A DNA stretch of 64,000 bases from JADGRB01 sp963835825 (GTDB taxonomy: Bacteria; Myxococcota_A; Polyangia; Fen-1088): contig CAWIGZ010000010.1 in NCBI GenBank assembly GCA_963835825.1, positions 62,001 through 126,000 of the forward strand, given 5' to 3'. A program made the translations under genes and the position numbers. Of this stretch, positions 38,243 to 47,265 are shown one piece after another (position 1 is the first letter of the stretch; each line of letters opens with the position of its first letter). The notes under the pieces are model-generated. The model was not told the origin of the DNA. It did not search any database and was given only the letters and a program-made list of their open reading frames with translations.

Positions 38243-38868
38243 CTACGCGGAGGCGAAGCCGCGGAGAAGGGCCAAACCGGCGGCCTGGCTCTTTTCCGGG
38301 TGGAACTGGGTGCCGAAGACGTTGCCCCGGCGGACGGCGGCGCAGAAGGGCACGCCGTGCTCGCTGGTCAGCGCCACGTCCTCGGGCCGCTCGGGATCGG
38401 GAAAGTAGCTGTGCACGAAGTAGAAGAACGCGCCGTCAGGCAGCGCCGGCGCCGGCGGCCGGCCCGCGCCGGGTCTGGTTCCACCCCATGTGCGGGATCT
38501 TCAGCCCCGGGCGGTCGCCGAAGCGCCGGACCCGCCCGGGCAGGATCCCGAACCCGAGCGCCTCGGGGTTCTCGTCGCTGCGCTCGAACAAGAGCTGCAT
38601 GCCGATGCAGATTCCGAAGAACGGCTTGCCGCTGTCGAGGAAAGCGCGCACGCCCTGCCGGATCGCGCCGCCCCCCTGGTCGAGCGCCGCCGCGCAGGCG
38701 CCGAACGCCCCTTGCCCGGGGACCACCAGCTTGTCGGCGCGCGCCAGGACGTCGGGGTCGGCGCTGACGATCGCCTCGGCCCCGACGGTGGTCAGCGCCT
38801 TCTCGACGCTGCGCAGGTTGCCGCTGCCCGAGATCGGCGACGACGATCTGCCCCGCATTCGCGGCCAT
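38243..38868 (-). CDS. hisH: imidazole glycerol phosphate synthase glutaminase subunit HisH (two frameshifts)
   Basis: About 208 residues. It hydrolyses glutamine and channels ammonia to HisF. Seen motifs: SGNLRSVEKAL, LVVPGQGAFG, the nucleophile Cys in FFGICIGMQLLF, IPHMGWNQ, FVHSYF and the His/Glu pair in TQFHPEKSQ. Two single-base insertions must be removed: near 38834 (GGG before CAGCGGC) and near 38480 (GGG in GCGCGGGCC). The ATG at 38868 overlaps the hisB stop by one base. Confidence 0.92.
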
Positions 38869-39464
38869 CACGCGGTCAGCGTCCCCTTGGTCGACGGCAC
38901 GCCGACCACCCGGGGATCGATCCGCACCGCCGCCGAGGTGGCGCGGGCGAACGCCTTGAACAGCGCCTCGATCATGTGGTGGGCGTTCTCGCCGTAGCGG
39001 ACCTCGAGGTGCAGGTTGCAGAGCGCGGCGGCCACGAACCCGCCGAAGAACTCACGGCCGAGCTCGACGTCGAAGGTCCCCACCACCCGCCCCTTGAGCT
39101 GGTCGGCGCGGTAGACGAAGGCGGCGCGGCCGCTGAAGTCGACGGCCGCCGACACCAGCGTCTCGTCCATCGGGACGGTCGCCTCGCCGAAGCGGGCGAT
39201 GCCGCTCCGGTCGCCGAGCGCCTCGCGAAACGCCTGTCCCAGGCAGAGCCCGACGTCCTCGACGAGGTGGTGCGGGTCGACCTCCACGTCGCCGGTGGCG
39301 TCGACCTCCAGATCGTAAAGGCCGTGGCGCGCGACCGCCTCGAGCATGTGGTTGAAGAAAGGCACCGGCGTGGCGATCCGCCGCTGGCCCGACCCGTCGA
39401 GGGACACGGTCAGCCCGATGTTCGTCTCCGAGGTCTTGCGCTTGATCGTCGCTCGCCGCGTCAT
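38868..39464 (-). CDS. hisB: imidazoleglycerol-phosphate dehydratase HisB
   Basis: 198 residues, the monofunctional form. It removes water from IGP using a di-manganese site. The HHLVED metal motif is in DPHHLVEDVGLCLGQ and the second in RYGENAHHMIEALFKAFA; FFNHMLEAVARHG and DLGSGQRRI-like DGSGQRRIATP are typical. ATG 39464 is the start with the family-specific TRRATIKRKTSETNI. First gene of the his operon in this window; hisG, hisD and hisC are absent. Confidence 0.97.
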   Translation of the reverse strand: MTRRATIKRKTSETNIGLTVSLDGSGQRRIATPVPFFNHMLEAVARHGLYDLEVDATGDVEVDPHHLVEDVGLCLGQAFREALGDRSGIARFGEATVPMDETLVSAAVDFSGRAAFVYRADQLKGRVVGTFDVELGREFFGGFVAAALCNLHLEVRYGENAHHMIEALFKAFARATSAAVRIDPRVVGVPSTKGTLTA

Positions 39465-39531
39465 GGGGCGCGAAATCTTACCCCGCCGGGGGTGGGGCGC
39501 AACAGACGCGGGCCGGACCGACGCCGGGCAA

Positions 39532-40659
39532 ATGCGAGCCAACAATCCGAGGAAGACGCGGCGAAGACGGGAGCAAGGCGCGATCTTCAAGGAATCTTCG
39601 ACGCCCAGCGATATAATCGAAGACCCCTTGACGAAGCCCGGTCGCAGCCCCGTCCTGGGGTACAACCACAATCTCCGGTACGGCGGGCGCACGTTCCACG
39701 TGCAGACGGAGGACTCGGGTCAGGGGTACGCGCGGCTCTACACGCACCTCTTCTACGAGGGGACGATCCTCTCCTCGAAGAAGCAGGAGTACGATCCCGC
39801 GGCGCCGGAGGACGCGGTCCGCGCGGCGATGCAGAACCTGCACAAGGCGATGATCCGGGAGCTGACCCACCGGGAGCACGACGCGCGCATCTCAGCCTTC
39901 TTCGTCGCCCGCGGAGAGCCGGCCATGCTGGCGAGCCCCGCGGCGCCGGTGATGGTGGAGGTCGCGGCGCCGGTGGTCGCGCCCGCGTCCGCCGTGCCGG
40001 GCGAACCGGGCGCCCCGACCGAAGCGAGCCAACCGAAGTTGCCCGGGCCCCCCGCGTTCGTTCCGATCGCGTTCGAGCCAGCGTCGGTGGGGCAGGAGAT
40101 CCCGGCGCCTGCGCCGGCGCACCCGAAGCTGGCGCCCAAACCGGTGGTGGTGGTCCAGCCGACGGTGCTCAAGCGATCGCCGGTGCAGGTCTCCAATCCC
40201 GCCGACGGCGTGGTCGTGCGGCGCAACGTGGTGATCAACGTCGGAGCCGGGCAGCCGCCGGTCAAGGGGACGATCGATCCGACTACGCCGTCGCCGTCGC
40301 CGCCGACGCGCCCGCGCGCCGGCGCGCAGTACGCGGTCCGGGACGGTGGCGGGTTCGTGGCCGGCAACCGGGCGCGGTCGGCGGAGGGCCAGTCGCAGCC
40401 GCTGGCCTCGTCGCGTGAGATCCGGATGCCCTGGGAGACCCCCGGGCCGCGAATGACTCAGCCGGTGGCGGTTCCGGCCGCCGCGCAGCCGTCCAGCGAA
40501 GCGCCGGTCACCGCGACCTCCGGCAAGATCCGGATGCCCTGGGATCCTCCGTCGCCGGCCAGCGGCGAGGCGTTCTCCGGCGGGCTGGTCAGCGACAAGA
40601 GCCTCGACGAGGTGATCCTCGAATACCTCGCCGACGACGGCGAGACCGAAGAGCGCTGA
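39532..40659 (+). CDS. conserved hypothetical protein of delta-type bacteria
   Basis: About 375 residues. The N-terminal ~70 are well ordered and recognisable from Myxococcota genomes by VLGYNHNLRYGGRTFHVQTE, LYTHLFYEGTILSSKKQEYD and VRAAMQNLHKAMIRELTH. The middle is a long Pro/Ala/Val-rich region with little order. Two copies of a short motif, EIRMPWETP and KIRMPWDPP, precede a conserved acidic end SLDEVILEYLADDGE. No enzymatic motif. The start is uncertain: ATG 39532 or TTG near 39628. It is divergent from hisB. Confidence 0.7.
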   Translation: MRANNPRKTRRRREQGAIFKESSTPSDIIEDPLTKPGRSPVLGYNHNLRYGGRTFHVQTEDSGQGYARLYTHLFYEGTILSSKKQEYDPAAPEDAVRAAMQNLHKAMIRELTHREHDARISAFFVARGEPAMLASPAAPVMVEVAAPVVAPASAVPGEPGAPTEASQPKLPGPPAFVPIAFEPASVGQEIPAPAPAHPKLAPKPVVVVQPTVLKRSPVQVSNPADGVVVRRNVVINVGAGQPPVKGTIDPTTPSPSPPTRPRAGAQYAVRDGGGFVAGNRARSAEGQSQPLASSREIRMPWETPGPRMTQPVAVPAAAQPSSEAPVTATSGKIRMPWDPPSPASGEAFSGGLVSDKSLDEVILEYLADDGETEER

Positions 40660-40690
40660 CCGGCGGCCTCAGGCGGAGTGCCGCCGCGGA

Positions 40691-42815
40691 TCACGCGATG
40701 CGCGCGACCAGCCCGGCGTCGCCGTCGACGAACACGCGATCGCCGTCCGCGAACGCGGCCAGGGCGCCGACCGCGCCGACCACGGCGGGGATCCCGCGCT
40801 CTCGGGCCTGCGCCGCGACGTGATCGAGCGGTCCGCCCGTCTCGACCACCAGCGCCGCCGCCGTGACGAGCGGCAGCTCGGTGGGGAGGATCGTCCGCGC
40901 CACAATCACCGTCGGCTCGGGGCCGCCGTCGGCCCCGGAGTCGGCCCCGGCGAGGCTCCAGAGCTTGACGCGACCGATGCAGACGCCGCCCGCGCCCGAG
41001 CGTCCTCGGACGAGCCCCGGCCCGTCGCCGGCGCGGCCGGCGTTGGCGAGCGACGGGGGCGCCTTGCGCGCCTCGCCGTCGGCGCGGCGGGCGTCGTCGA
41101 TCAGCCGGCCGGCGTGTTCGCGCGTGAGCGCCGGTTCGCCTGCGCGCTTCGCGGCGGACCAGATCGAGCGGCAGCCAGAAGATCTCGTCGGCCTTTCCGA
41201 GCAGGCCGCGGGCGGCGAGGCGCGCTCCTTCGCGGAGCAGCGCGCGCCGCACGTGCGCCTGCGCCCGCGCGTAGAGCGCGTCGTCGTCCTCGGCGGCGGC
41301 GCGGCGCCGATCGCGCCTCGGCCAGGATGTCGTCCCACCGCGGGCGGGCCGCCGGGGGCAACGCGGCGCCAACGGAGTCGGCCGCGGCGCGCCAGTCACC
41401 GTCGCGGGAGTCGCCCGCCTGACCGGCGGACCGCTGGCGGTTCAAGCCGGCGGCCAACCTCAGGGGGGCCTCGCGCCAGGTCGGCACGGCGACGTCCCAG
41501 CAGGGCGACTCGTCGCCGAAGTGCTCGAGATAGGCGGCCCGCGCGGCGGCCTGCGCGGCCGGATCGGGCGCCTCGGCGAAGGCCCGGGCCAGCTCGGCGC
41601 GGGCTGCGGGCCGCCGACGGGACCGACGCCAGGAGGCGCGGGAGCAGCGGCGTCGGATCGAGCGCGTGGGCTTGCAGGAAATCAATCAGCGCCTGGCGCG
41701 CCGCCCGCGCCGCCGGCTGGACCACGCCGAAGAGCGGCTGGTAAATCGCCAGGAAGGTGTCCAGCGCCGCTTCGAGCGAGGCCGGCGCCTCACCGTCGAG
41801 GCGGGCGTCGGCGAGCGCGCGCAGCGCCGCCAGCGCCTCGGACACCGAGGCGGGGGCCGGCCTCGTCGTCCCGGGCGGGCGCGGCGCGTGGCAATAGAAG
41901 AGGTACCCGCGGATCGTCTGCTGGCGCAGTCCCGTCTCGCACTGCCGATCGACGAGCGCCACCAGGCCGGCCTGCGCGGGCGACAAGGGCAGGGGGTTGT
42001 GGGCGGCGTCCCACCGCCATCCGAGGCGCAATCCGATCTGACCGCCGCTGGAGAGCCGGGCCCGCGCCGGGCGCCGGTAGGGGCGCATTTGCAGGAAGGT
42101 CACCTCGTAGCCGGTCGCCACCCATTCGACCTCGACGGGGCCGTGCTTGACGGTCAGTCGCGCCAGCGCGTCCTGCGATCCGCGCGCGGGCGCGCGTCGC
42201 GTCCCCGTGGTGCGCCTCGATGACCGGGGCCCCGTGCGACGAATCGAGCGCGGCGGAGCCGGCGGCGTCGCCGTCGATGAAGGGGTGGATCAGCACCGCG
42301 AAGCCGAGCCCGTCGGCGGCGAAGCCGGAATGGCCGGTGGACAGGTCCCGGCGCGCGAAATAGGCGACCACGCCGGGGGCCAGCGCCGACGCCAGCACCG
42401 CGCGCAGCGCCCGCTCGACGTCGGAGGCCGGAAGGTCGAGCCGCGAAAGGAACAGCCCCGCCCCGAGCGCGTCGGGCCGATCTTCGATGGCCGTCGACGA
42501 GCGGACGGCGAAGCGGGCCTCCGGGCGGCTGTCCAGCGCGGCGAGCGCCCGCGCCAGCGCCTCGCCGAATCCCGCCGGCCAGGGTGCCTGGCGCAGGGCG
42601 CGCGCGGCCGCTTCCAGCGCCGCCAGCGCGCCCGGCGCGGCCAGCGACGCGGGCAGCGGTGGTCCACCCGCGCGCAGGGTGGCGTAGAGCTCCGTGGTCA
42701 GCGCGATCGCCGGCGGGACCGGCAGCCCCGCCTCGCCGAGCTTCAGCAGCGAGCGCGCCTTGCCGCCGATCTTCTCGGCGGGGGCGTTGCGGTCGAGCTG
42801 CACGAGGAAGCTCAT
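40691..42815 (-). CDS. PEP-synthase-like phosphotransferase without TIM barrel (four frameshifts)
   Basis: About 705 residues after correction. N-terminal ATP-grasp domain of the PPDK/PEP synthase type: GGKARSLLKLGEAGLPVPP, FAVRSSTAIEDRPDALGAGLF and FAVLIHPFIDGDAAG. A helical middle follows, then a C-terminal swivelling phosphohistidine domain with GGPLDHVAAQARERGIPAVVG carrying the catalytic His. The PEP/pyruvate-binding TIM barrel of PpsA is missing, which is the plan of rifampicin phosphotransferase. It may therefore phosphorylate a small molecule or protein with ATP rather than make PEP. Single-base insertions are inferred near 42195, 41615, 41310 and 41150. Divergent from the methyltransferase-like gene. 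Confidence 0.72.
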
Positions 42816-42857
42816 GATCGGGCGCGGGGCCGGAGCCGTGGTAGCTTCCGCCGGCAG

Positions 42858-43445
42858 ATGCGTGGTCCGTTGCTCTCGGGTCCCCTCGGCAGCCAGCCGA
42901 CGCTGGAGGCGTTGCTGCGGTGGACGCGGCTCCCGAGCTCCGGGCCCCCGGCCGGAGGCGCGACTGCGGTCGACGCCGCGCCCGCGCCGGTCGTCGTCCT
43001 CGGCCCGCCCTGGCTGGGCGCGGCCATGGCCCGCGGGGGCCGGACGCTGTTGCTCGTCGAGCGCGAGCTGCGCCCGCAGGCGCTGCGCGCCCACCGCCGC
43101 GCGAAGAAAGAGTCCCAGCCGCTCGACGTCGCGCTGGCCGCGGCCGAGCTGCCGTTCGGGCGCGGCTCGCTGTCGGCGCTGGTCGTCGAGAACGTGGCGG
43201 GGCTGCCGCCCGCGGAGGGCGAGCGCTGGATCGCCGCGCTGATGCCGCTTCTGCGCCCCGGCGGGCGCCTGATCGCCGCCGACGCGACCTCCAGCGACGA
43301 CGCCGCCGCCCGGGTGGCCGGTGCGTTTCTGGCGGCCGCCCTGCTCGAGATCGTGCAGGAGTGGCCGCGCGAGGGAGCCGTTCTCACCGTCGGCGTCGCG
43401 CCGTCCGCCTCGGTCACCGCCGCCCGCTTCGACTTGCCCGTCTGA
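42858..43445 (+). CDS. SAM-dependent methyltransferase-like protein
   Basis: 195 residues. The C-terminal part matches the later half of class I methyltransferases: AAAELPFGRGSLSALVVENV corresponds to the 'LPF..gsfD.v' strand 4 region, and WIAALMPLLRPGGRLIAAD to strand 5. The Gly-rich SAM loop near the N-terminus is weak (VLGPPWLGAAMARGG), so cofactor binding is uncertain. It is divergent from the phosphotransferase with a 42-bp gap. Substrate unknown. Confidence 0.55.
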   Translation: MRGPLLSGPLGSQPTLEALLRWTRLPSSGPPAGGATAVDAAPAPVVVLGPPWLGAAMARGGRTLLLVERELRPQALRAHRRAKKESQPLDVALAAAELPFGRGSLSALVVENVAGLPPAEGERWIAALMPLLRPGGRLIAADATSSDDAAARVAGAFLAAALLEIVQEWPREGAVLTVGVAPSASVTAARFDLPV

Positions 43446-43526
43446 CCCACGCTCACCCGGGCAGCGTAGCGCAAACGCGCCGCTCGCGAGCCGCGTGGTT
43501 GGAAAGCGCCCGTATAATGATCCCAG

Positions 43527-44816
43527 ATGTCGCGGCGGTGGGGCCTCGCGCTCGGACTGTCGGTGCTGGTTCATCTGGCGCTGATCGCGATGGGCCTTGG
43601 CGTCGGCGCGCGCCCGTTCACCGGCCCAGTCGACATCGAGCTGACCGGCATTCGTATCGACGAGCTGAAGGATCTCCCGCTCGGCGGGCCGGCGGCGGGC
43701 CCCCGCCCGGGTCCCGTGCGGCATCGCGTTCATCACCGCGCGCCGCCGTCCGCGGAAGGGACGCTGGCGGCGAAGGCCGACGCCCGCCGCGAGCAGGCGG
43801 GGCAGGCCTCGCCCGTCGAGGACCCGGACGGCCCCGCGCCGACCAGCGATCTGTCGGCGTACGGACCGAAAGGGTCGCGCCTGACGGTGCTCCTGCGCCT
43901 CGATCGCTTGCGGGGGACCGAGTTCGCCGCCCCCGTCGACGCGCTGCTGGCCCGGCTGCCCGACCGGCGCGATCTGCTGGAAGGGACGGAGCTCGATCTG
44001 TTCCAGGCGTTCGACGCGCTGCTGATCGCCACGCCGCACCCGCTCGATCCGAGCGTGACGTTCCTGGCCGCCCGGCACCACCTCGACGACGCCGGGCTGC
44101 GCGCGGCGCTCAACCGGGGCGCCAAGGCCACCGACCGGGTGATCGCCTGGCGCACCGAAGGCGGGCGCCCGGTGGGCGAGCGCCACGCGCGCCGCGGGCT
44201 GCCGCCGGGCACGCCGCCCTCGCGCGACGATCGGATCATCGTCCTGGCGGCGCCCGGCCTGGCCATCGTCACGCCCCCCTCGTACCGCGCCCTCTTGCTG
44301 GCGCCGCACGTCCCGGGGGGGGCCGTCGATGCCGGTTCCCCGCCCGCCGCCGGCGTCCGGGCCGACGGCGGCGCGCCCGGCGCCATCGATTGGACCTCGA
44401 TGCTCTGGCGCATCGACGCCGAGGAGGGGTTGATGCCGCCCGACGGCGCCCTCATGGTGAGCGCGGTCGACATCTTCAAGACGGCCAACGGCGCGGGGGG
44501 GCTGCCGCCGGTCCTCTACGGCATGGAGGTGCCGGCCGCCGCGAGCGTCGTCGTCGGGTTCGACGACGACAACACGTTCGTCGACGTCGAGGGGACGTTT
44601 CCCACCGACGGGCCGGCGCAGCACTGGGAGACGGAGTGGCCGACGCTGCAGCGCAAGCTGAGCGGCAACCCGTTCGTCATGCTGGGCGGCTTTTCTCCCC
44701 TGGTCTCGCAGGCGACGCTGACCCGCGACGGGCACAGCGTGCGCGTGCACCTCTCCGCCACGCACGAGGAGACGCTGCGCCTGCTGGCGCTGGCGCTCCA
44801 CATGATCGGCGGGTGA
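43527..44816 (+). CDS. membrane-anchored periplasmic protein of unknown function
   Basis: 429 residues. An N-terminal hydrophobic anchor (LALGLSVLVHLALIAMGLG) resembles that of TonB/TolA proteins, and is followed by a Pro/Arg-rich linker (about 55-110). The remainder is a large globular domain with LTVLLRLDRLRGTEFAAPVDALLARLP-like sequence and YGMEVPAAASVVVGFDDDN. No known domain was recognised. A ribosome-binding site is not obvious. It lies 81 bp after the methyltransferase-like gene. Confidence 0.65.
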   Translation: MSRRWGLALGLSVLVHLALIAMGLGVGARPFTGPVDIELTGIRIDELKDLPLGGPAAGPRPGPVRHRVHHRAPPSAEGTLAAKADARREQAGQASPVEDPDGPAPTSDLSAYGPKGSRLTVLLRLDRLRGTEFAAPVDALLARLPDRRDLLEGTELDLFQAFDALLIATPHPLDPSVTFLAARHHLDDAGLRAALNRGAKATDRVIAWRTEGGRPVGERHARRGLPPGTPPSRDDRIIVLAAPGLAIVTPPSYRALLLAPHVPGGAVDAGSPPAAGVRADGGAPGAIDWTSMLWRIDAEEGLMPPDGALMVSAVDIFKTANGAGGLPPVLYGMEVPAAASVVVGFDDDNTFVDVEGTFPTDGPAQHWETEWPTLQRKLSGNPFVMLGGFSPLVSQATLTRDGHSVRVHLSATHEETLRLLALALHMIGG

Positions 44817-44843
44817 CGGCCGTTCCGACCGGCCGTCTCTCGG

Positions 44844-45359
44844 TCAGCCGGCCCGGCGGGCGGCGGTGACGCTCAACGCGGGCTTGGTGTTCAGCGTCTG
44901 GAACACCACGCAGTAGCGTTCGGTCAGCTTGAGCAGCGCCGCGATCTTGTCGTCGGGCGCGTCGGTGTCGAGATCGAACATCAGGCGGATGGCGCGGAAC
45001 CCGACCGGCGCCGTCCGATCGACGCCCAGGGTTCCGCGAAAATCGAGATCTCCCTCGGCGCGCACCACGGCGTCGCGCAGCGGGATCTCCAGCGCGGTGG
45101 CCACCGCCTTCAGCGTCACGCCGGCGCAGGCCACCAGCGCCTCGAGCAGCATGTCGCCCGAGCAGAGCTCGGCGCCGGTGCCGCCGGTGGCCGGGTGCAG
45201 GCCGGCAACCGCCAGCGCGCGCCCCGTCTCGACCTTGCAGGCGATCTTCGCGTCGTCGACGCGACCTTGCGCCTTCAGCGTCACCAGCGCGGCGCCCGGC
45301 TCTTGCTTGTAGCTCTCCTTGAGCGGCGCCTGGAGCGCGCGCAGGGCGTTGGCATCCAT
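44844..45359 (-). CDS. OsmC family peroxiredoxin-like protein
   Basis: 171 residues from ATG 45359. OsmC/Ohr proteins reduce organic hydroperoxides with two cysteines; here C78 in LEALVACAGVTLKAVA and C150 in LTERYCVVFQTL match both active-site positions. The C-terminus follows the OsmC core closely. It is convergent with the membrane-anchored unknown and divergent from the XPB cassette. Confidence 0.87.
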   Translation of the reverse strand: MDANALRALQAPLKESYKQEPGAALVTLKAQGRVDDAKIACKVETGRALAVAGLHPATGGTGAELCSGDMLLEALVACAGVTLKAVATALEIPLRDAVVRAEGDLDFRGTLGVDRTAPVGFRAIRLMFDLDTDAPDDKIAALLKLTERYCVVFQTLNTKPALSVTAARRAG

Positions 45360-45520
45360 GGGGAGGCAATGTAGCAGCCGGCGGTGGCATTCCACGCGTT
45401 CAATTCGTAAACGTGAACGGGGATGAACGGTCGACCGTTCGGCTCGTTGGGCATTCTGCCGGTTCCGCCTCGGCCGTTTTTTCGTTGACCTTCTTCGGGC
45501 CGACGCGCGAAGGTCTGGTG

Positions 45521-45799
45521 ATGTCGGAGGTCAGCGGCCGGCCGGTCATCGTCCAGTCGGATGGGTCGGTGCTGCTCGACCTCGCGGCGCCGGGCGCGAG
45601 CGAGGCGCGCGACGCGCTGGCCCGGTTCGCCGAGCTGGTGAAGAGCCCGGAGCACGTGCATACGTACCGGATCGGACGTCTGTCGCTGTGGAATGCCGCG
45701 GGCGCGGGGGTCACGGAGGCGCAGGTCCTCGGCGATCTCGAGCGCTTCGGACGCTACCCGGTGCCTGCGAACGTCGCGGCCGAGATCGGGAGGCCATGA
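45521..45799 (+). CDS. XPB helicase N-terminal domain encoded separately (XPB_DRD/Helicase_C_3-like)
   Basis: 92 residues from ATG 45521. It is nearly identical in pattern to the first ~90 residues of single-chain bacterial XPB: RPVIVQSDGSVLLDLAAP, EARDALARFAELVKSPEHVH, TYRIGRLSLWNAAGAG, RFGRYPVPANVAAEI. Its TGA overlaps the ATG of the next gene (ATGA). In Mycobacterium XPB the same junction is continuous, with a Met at the equivalent place (DTMARYGRL). Either a true split into two coupled proteins or a one-base sequencing error would give this picture. An in-frame start at 45413 adds a tail of no family resemblance. Confidence 0.75.
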   Translation: MSEVSGRPVIVQSDGSVLLDLAAPGASEARDALARFAELVKSPEHVHTYRIGRLSLWNAAGAGVTEAQVLGDLERFGRYPVPANVAAEIGRP

Positions 45800-47265
45800 G
45801 CCGGTACGGGCGGCTCGTGCTCGAGCGTGTCGGTGACGAGGGAGGCCTCCGCCTGCGCGCCACCGACGATCTCGCGGCCCGCCACCTCGCCTCGCTGGCG
45901 CGGGTGCAGGCGTTCCTCGGGCCGCGCGACGGATTGACGTTCGCCGTGCCGCCGCTCGCGCGCGGCACGCTCAAGCAGGCGCTGGTTCACGCGGGCTGGC
46001 CCGTCGACGATCGGGCGGGGTTCACCGAAGGGGCGCCGCTGGCGCTGCCCCTCCTGACGCGTTCCCTCTCCGGGCGGCCGTTTGGGCTGCGCGATTATCA
46101 ACGGGAGGCGGCGCGGATGTTCCTGACGGGCGGGCACGGCGTGGTCGTCCTGCCGTGCGGGGCGGGCAAGACGGTCGTGGCCTTGGGCGTGATGGCGGAG
46201 CTCGGGACGCAGACGCTGATCCTGTGCACGAGCGTCTCGGCCGTGCATCAGTGGGTCCGCGAGATCAAGGACAAGACCGGTCTTCCCGACGACGCCGTCG
46301 GCGAGTACACGGCAGCGACCAAGCAGGTGCGGCCCATCACCGTCACGACCTACTCGATGCTGGTGCGCAAGCAGGCGGGCGGGCTGCCGCACCTGGCGCT
46401 GTTCGATCGCGGCGCGTGGGGTCTCATCGTCTACGACGAGGTCCACATGCTGCCGGCGCCCATGTTTCGGGTGACGGCGGACCTGCAGGCGCGCCGCCGC
46501 CTGGGCCTCACGGCGACGCTGGTGCGCGAGGACGGCAAGGAGGCCGACGTGTTCTCGCTCGTCGGGCCGAAGCGGTATGACGTGCCTTGGCGTCAGATGG
46601 AGTCCAGCGGGTGGGTGGCGCGGGCGCGCTGCGTGGAGGTGCGTATCGGGGCGCCGGACGCCGTTCGGATCGCGTCGGCGTCGGCCGAGTCGGCCGCCGA
46701 GTCCTACCGCATCGCCGCCGAGAATCCGCGCAAGCTCGGCGTGATGAAGGCGCTCGTGGACGCGCACCCGAACGATCTGATCCTCGTGGTCGGGCAGTAC
46801 CTCGATCAGGTGGCTGCGGCGGCTCGTTTGCTGAACGCTCCCCTGATCACCGGCGCGACGGGCGACGCCGAGCGCGAGCGCCTCTACGGCGCGTTTCGAC
46901 GGGGTGAGACGCGCGTCCTCGTGACGTCCAAAGTGGCGAACTTCTCCATCGATCTGCCGGACGCCAACGTGCTCGTGCAGCTTTCTGGCGCGTTCGGATC
47001 GCGCCAGGAAGAGGCGCAGCGCCTCGGTCGGATTCTGCGCCCGAAGGAGCGGATGGCGACGTTCTATTCGCTCGTCACGCCCGAGTCTCCCGAGCAGGAG
47101 TTCGCGCTCCACCGTCAGATGTTCCTCGCGGAGCAGGGCTACAGCTACGACATCGAGGACTGGGCGCCCGGGTCCGGCCCCGAGCCGCGGGGACGAGGAG
47201 AGGAGGAGGTCGTCGCCGGTCGGCTCCCAGAATTGGCCTCGCTCGAGCCGGAGCCGCGGGCATGA
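45796..47265 (+). CDS. XPB-type DNA repair helicase core
   Basis: 489 residues. Superfamily 2 3'-5' DNA helicase of the XPB/ERCC3 family. MSRYGRLVLERV begins the damage-recognition-like domain; the helicase has FGLRDYQREAARMF, Walker A LPCGAGKTVVAL near 120, DEVH box YDEVHMLPAPMFR near 214, LTATLVREDGKEADVF with the XPB-specific RED motif, LVTSKVANFSIDLPDANV, and SRQEEAQRLGRILRPK. A short acidic/Gly tail ends the protein. Bacterial XPBs are sporadic, and their role is uncertain (nucleotide excision repair or other). It overlaps the next gene by 4 bp (ATGA). Confidence 0.93.
   Translation: MSRYGRLVLERVGDEGGLRLRATDDLAARHLASLARVQAFLGPRDGLTFAVPPLARGTLKQALVHAGWPVDDRAGFTEGAPLALPLLTRSLSGRPFGLRDYQREAARMFLTGGHGVVVLPCGAGKTVVALGVMAELGTQTLILCTSVSAVHQWVREIKDKTGLPDDAVGEYTAATKQVRPITVTTYSMLVRKQAGGLPHLALFDRGAWGLIVYDEVHMLPAPMFRVTADLQARRRLGLTATLVREDGKEADVFSLVGPKRYDVPWRQMESSGWVARARCVEVRIGAPDAVRIASASAESAAESYRIAAENPRKLGVMKALVDAHPNDLILVVGQYLDQVAAAARLLNAPLITGATGDAERERLYGAFRRGETRVLVTSKVANFSIDLPDANVLVQLSGAFGSRQEEAQRLGRILRPKERMATFYSLVTPESPEQEFALHRQMFLAEQGYSYDIEDWAPGSGPEPRGRGEEEVVAGRLPELASLEPEPRA

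Noticed and set aside
41790..44801. 1003-codon frame spanning the phosphotransferase start and the opposite strand of two genes
   Set aside because: Only its last part from ATG 42815 is real; the rest is antisense to the methyltransferase-like and anchored genes.
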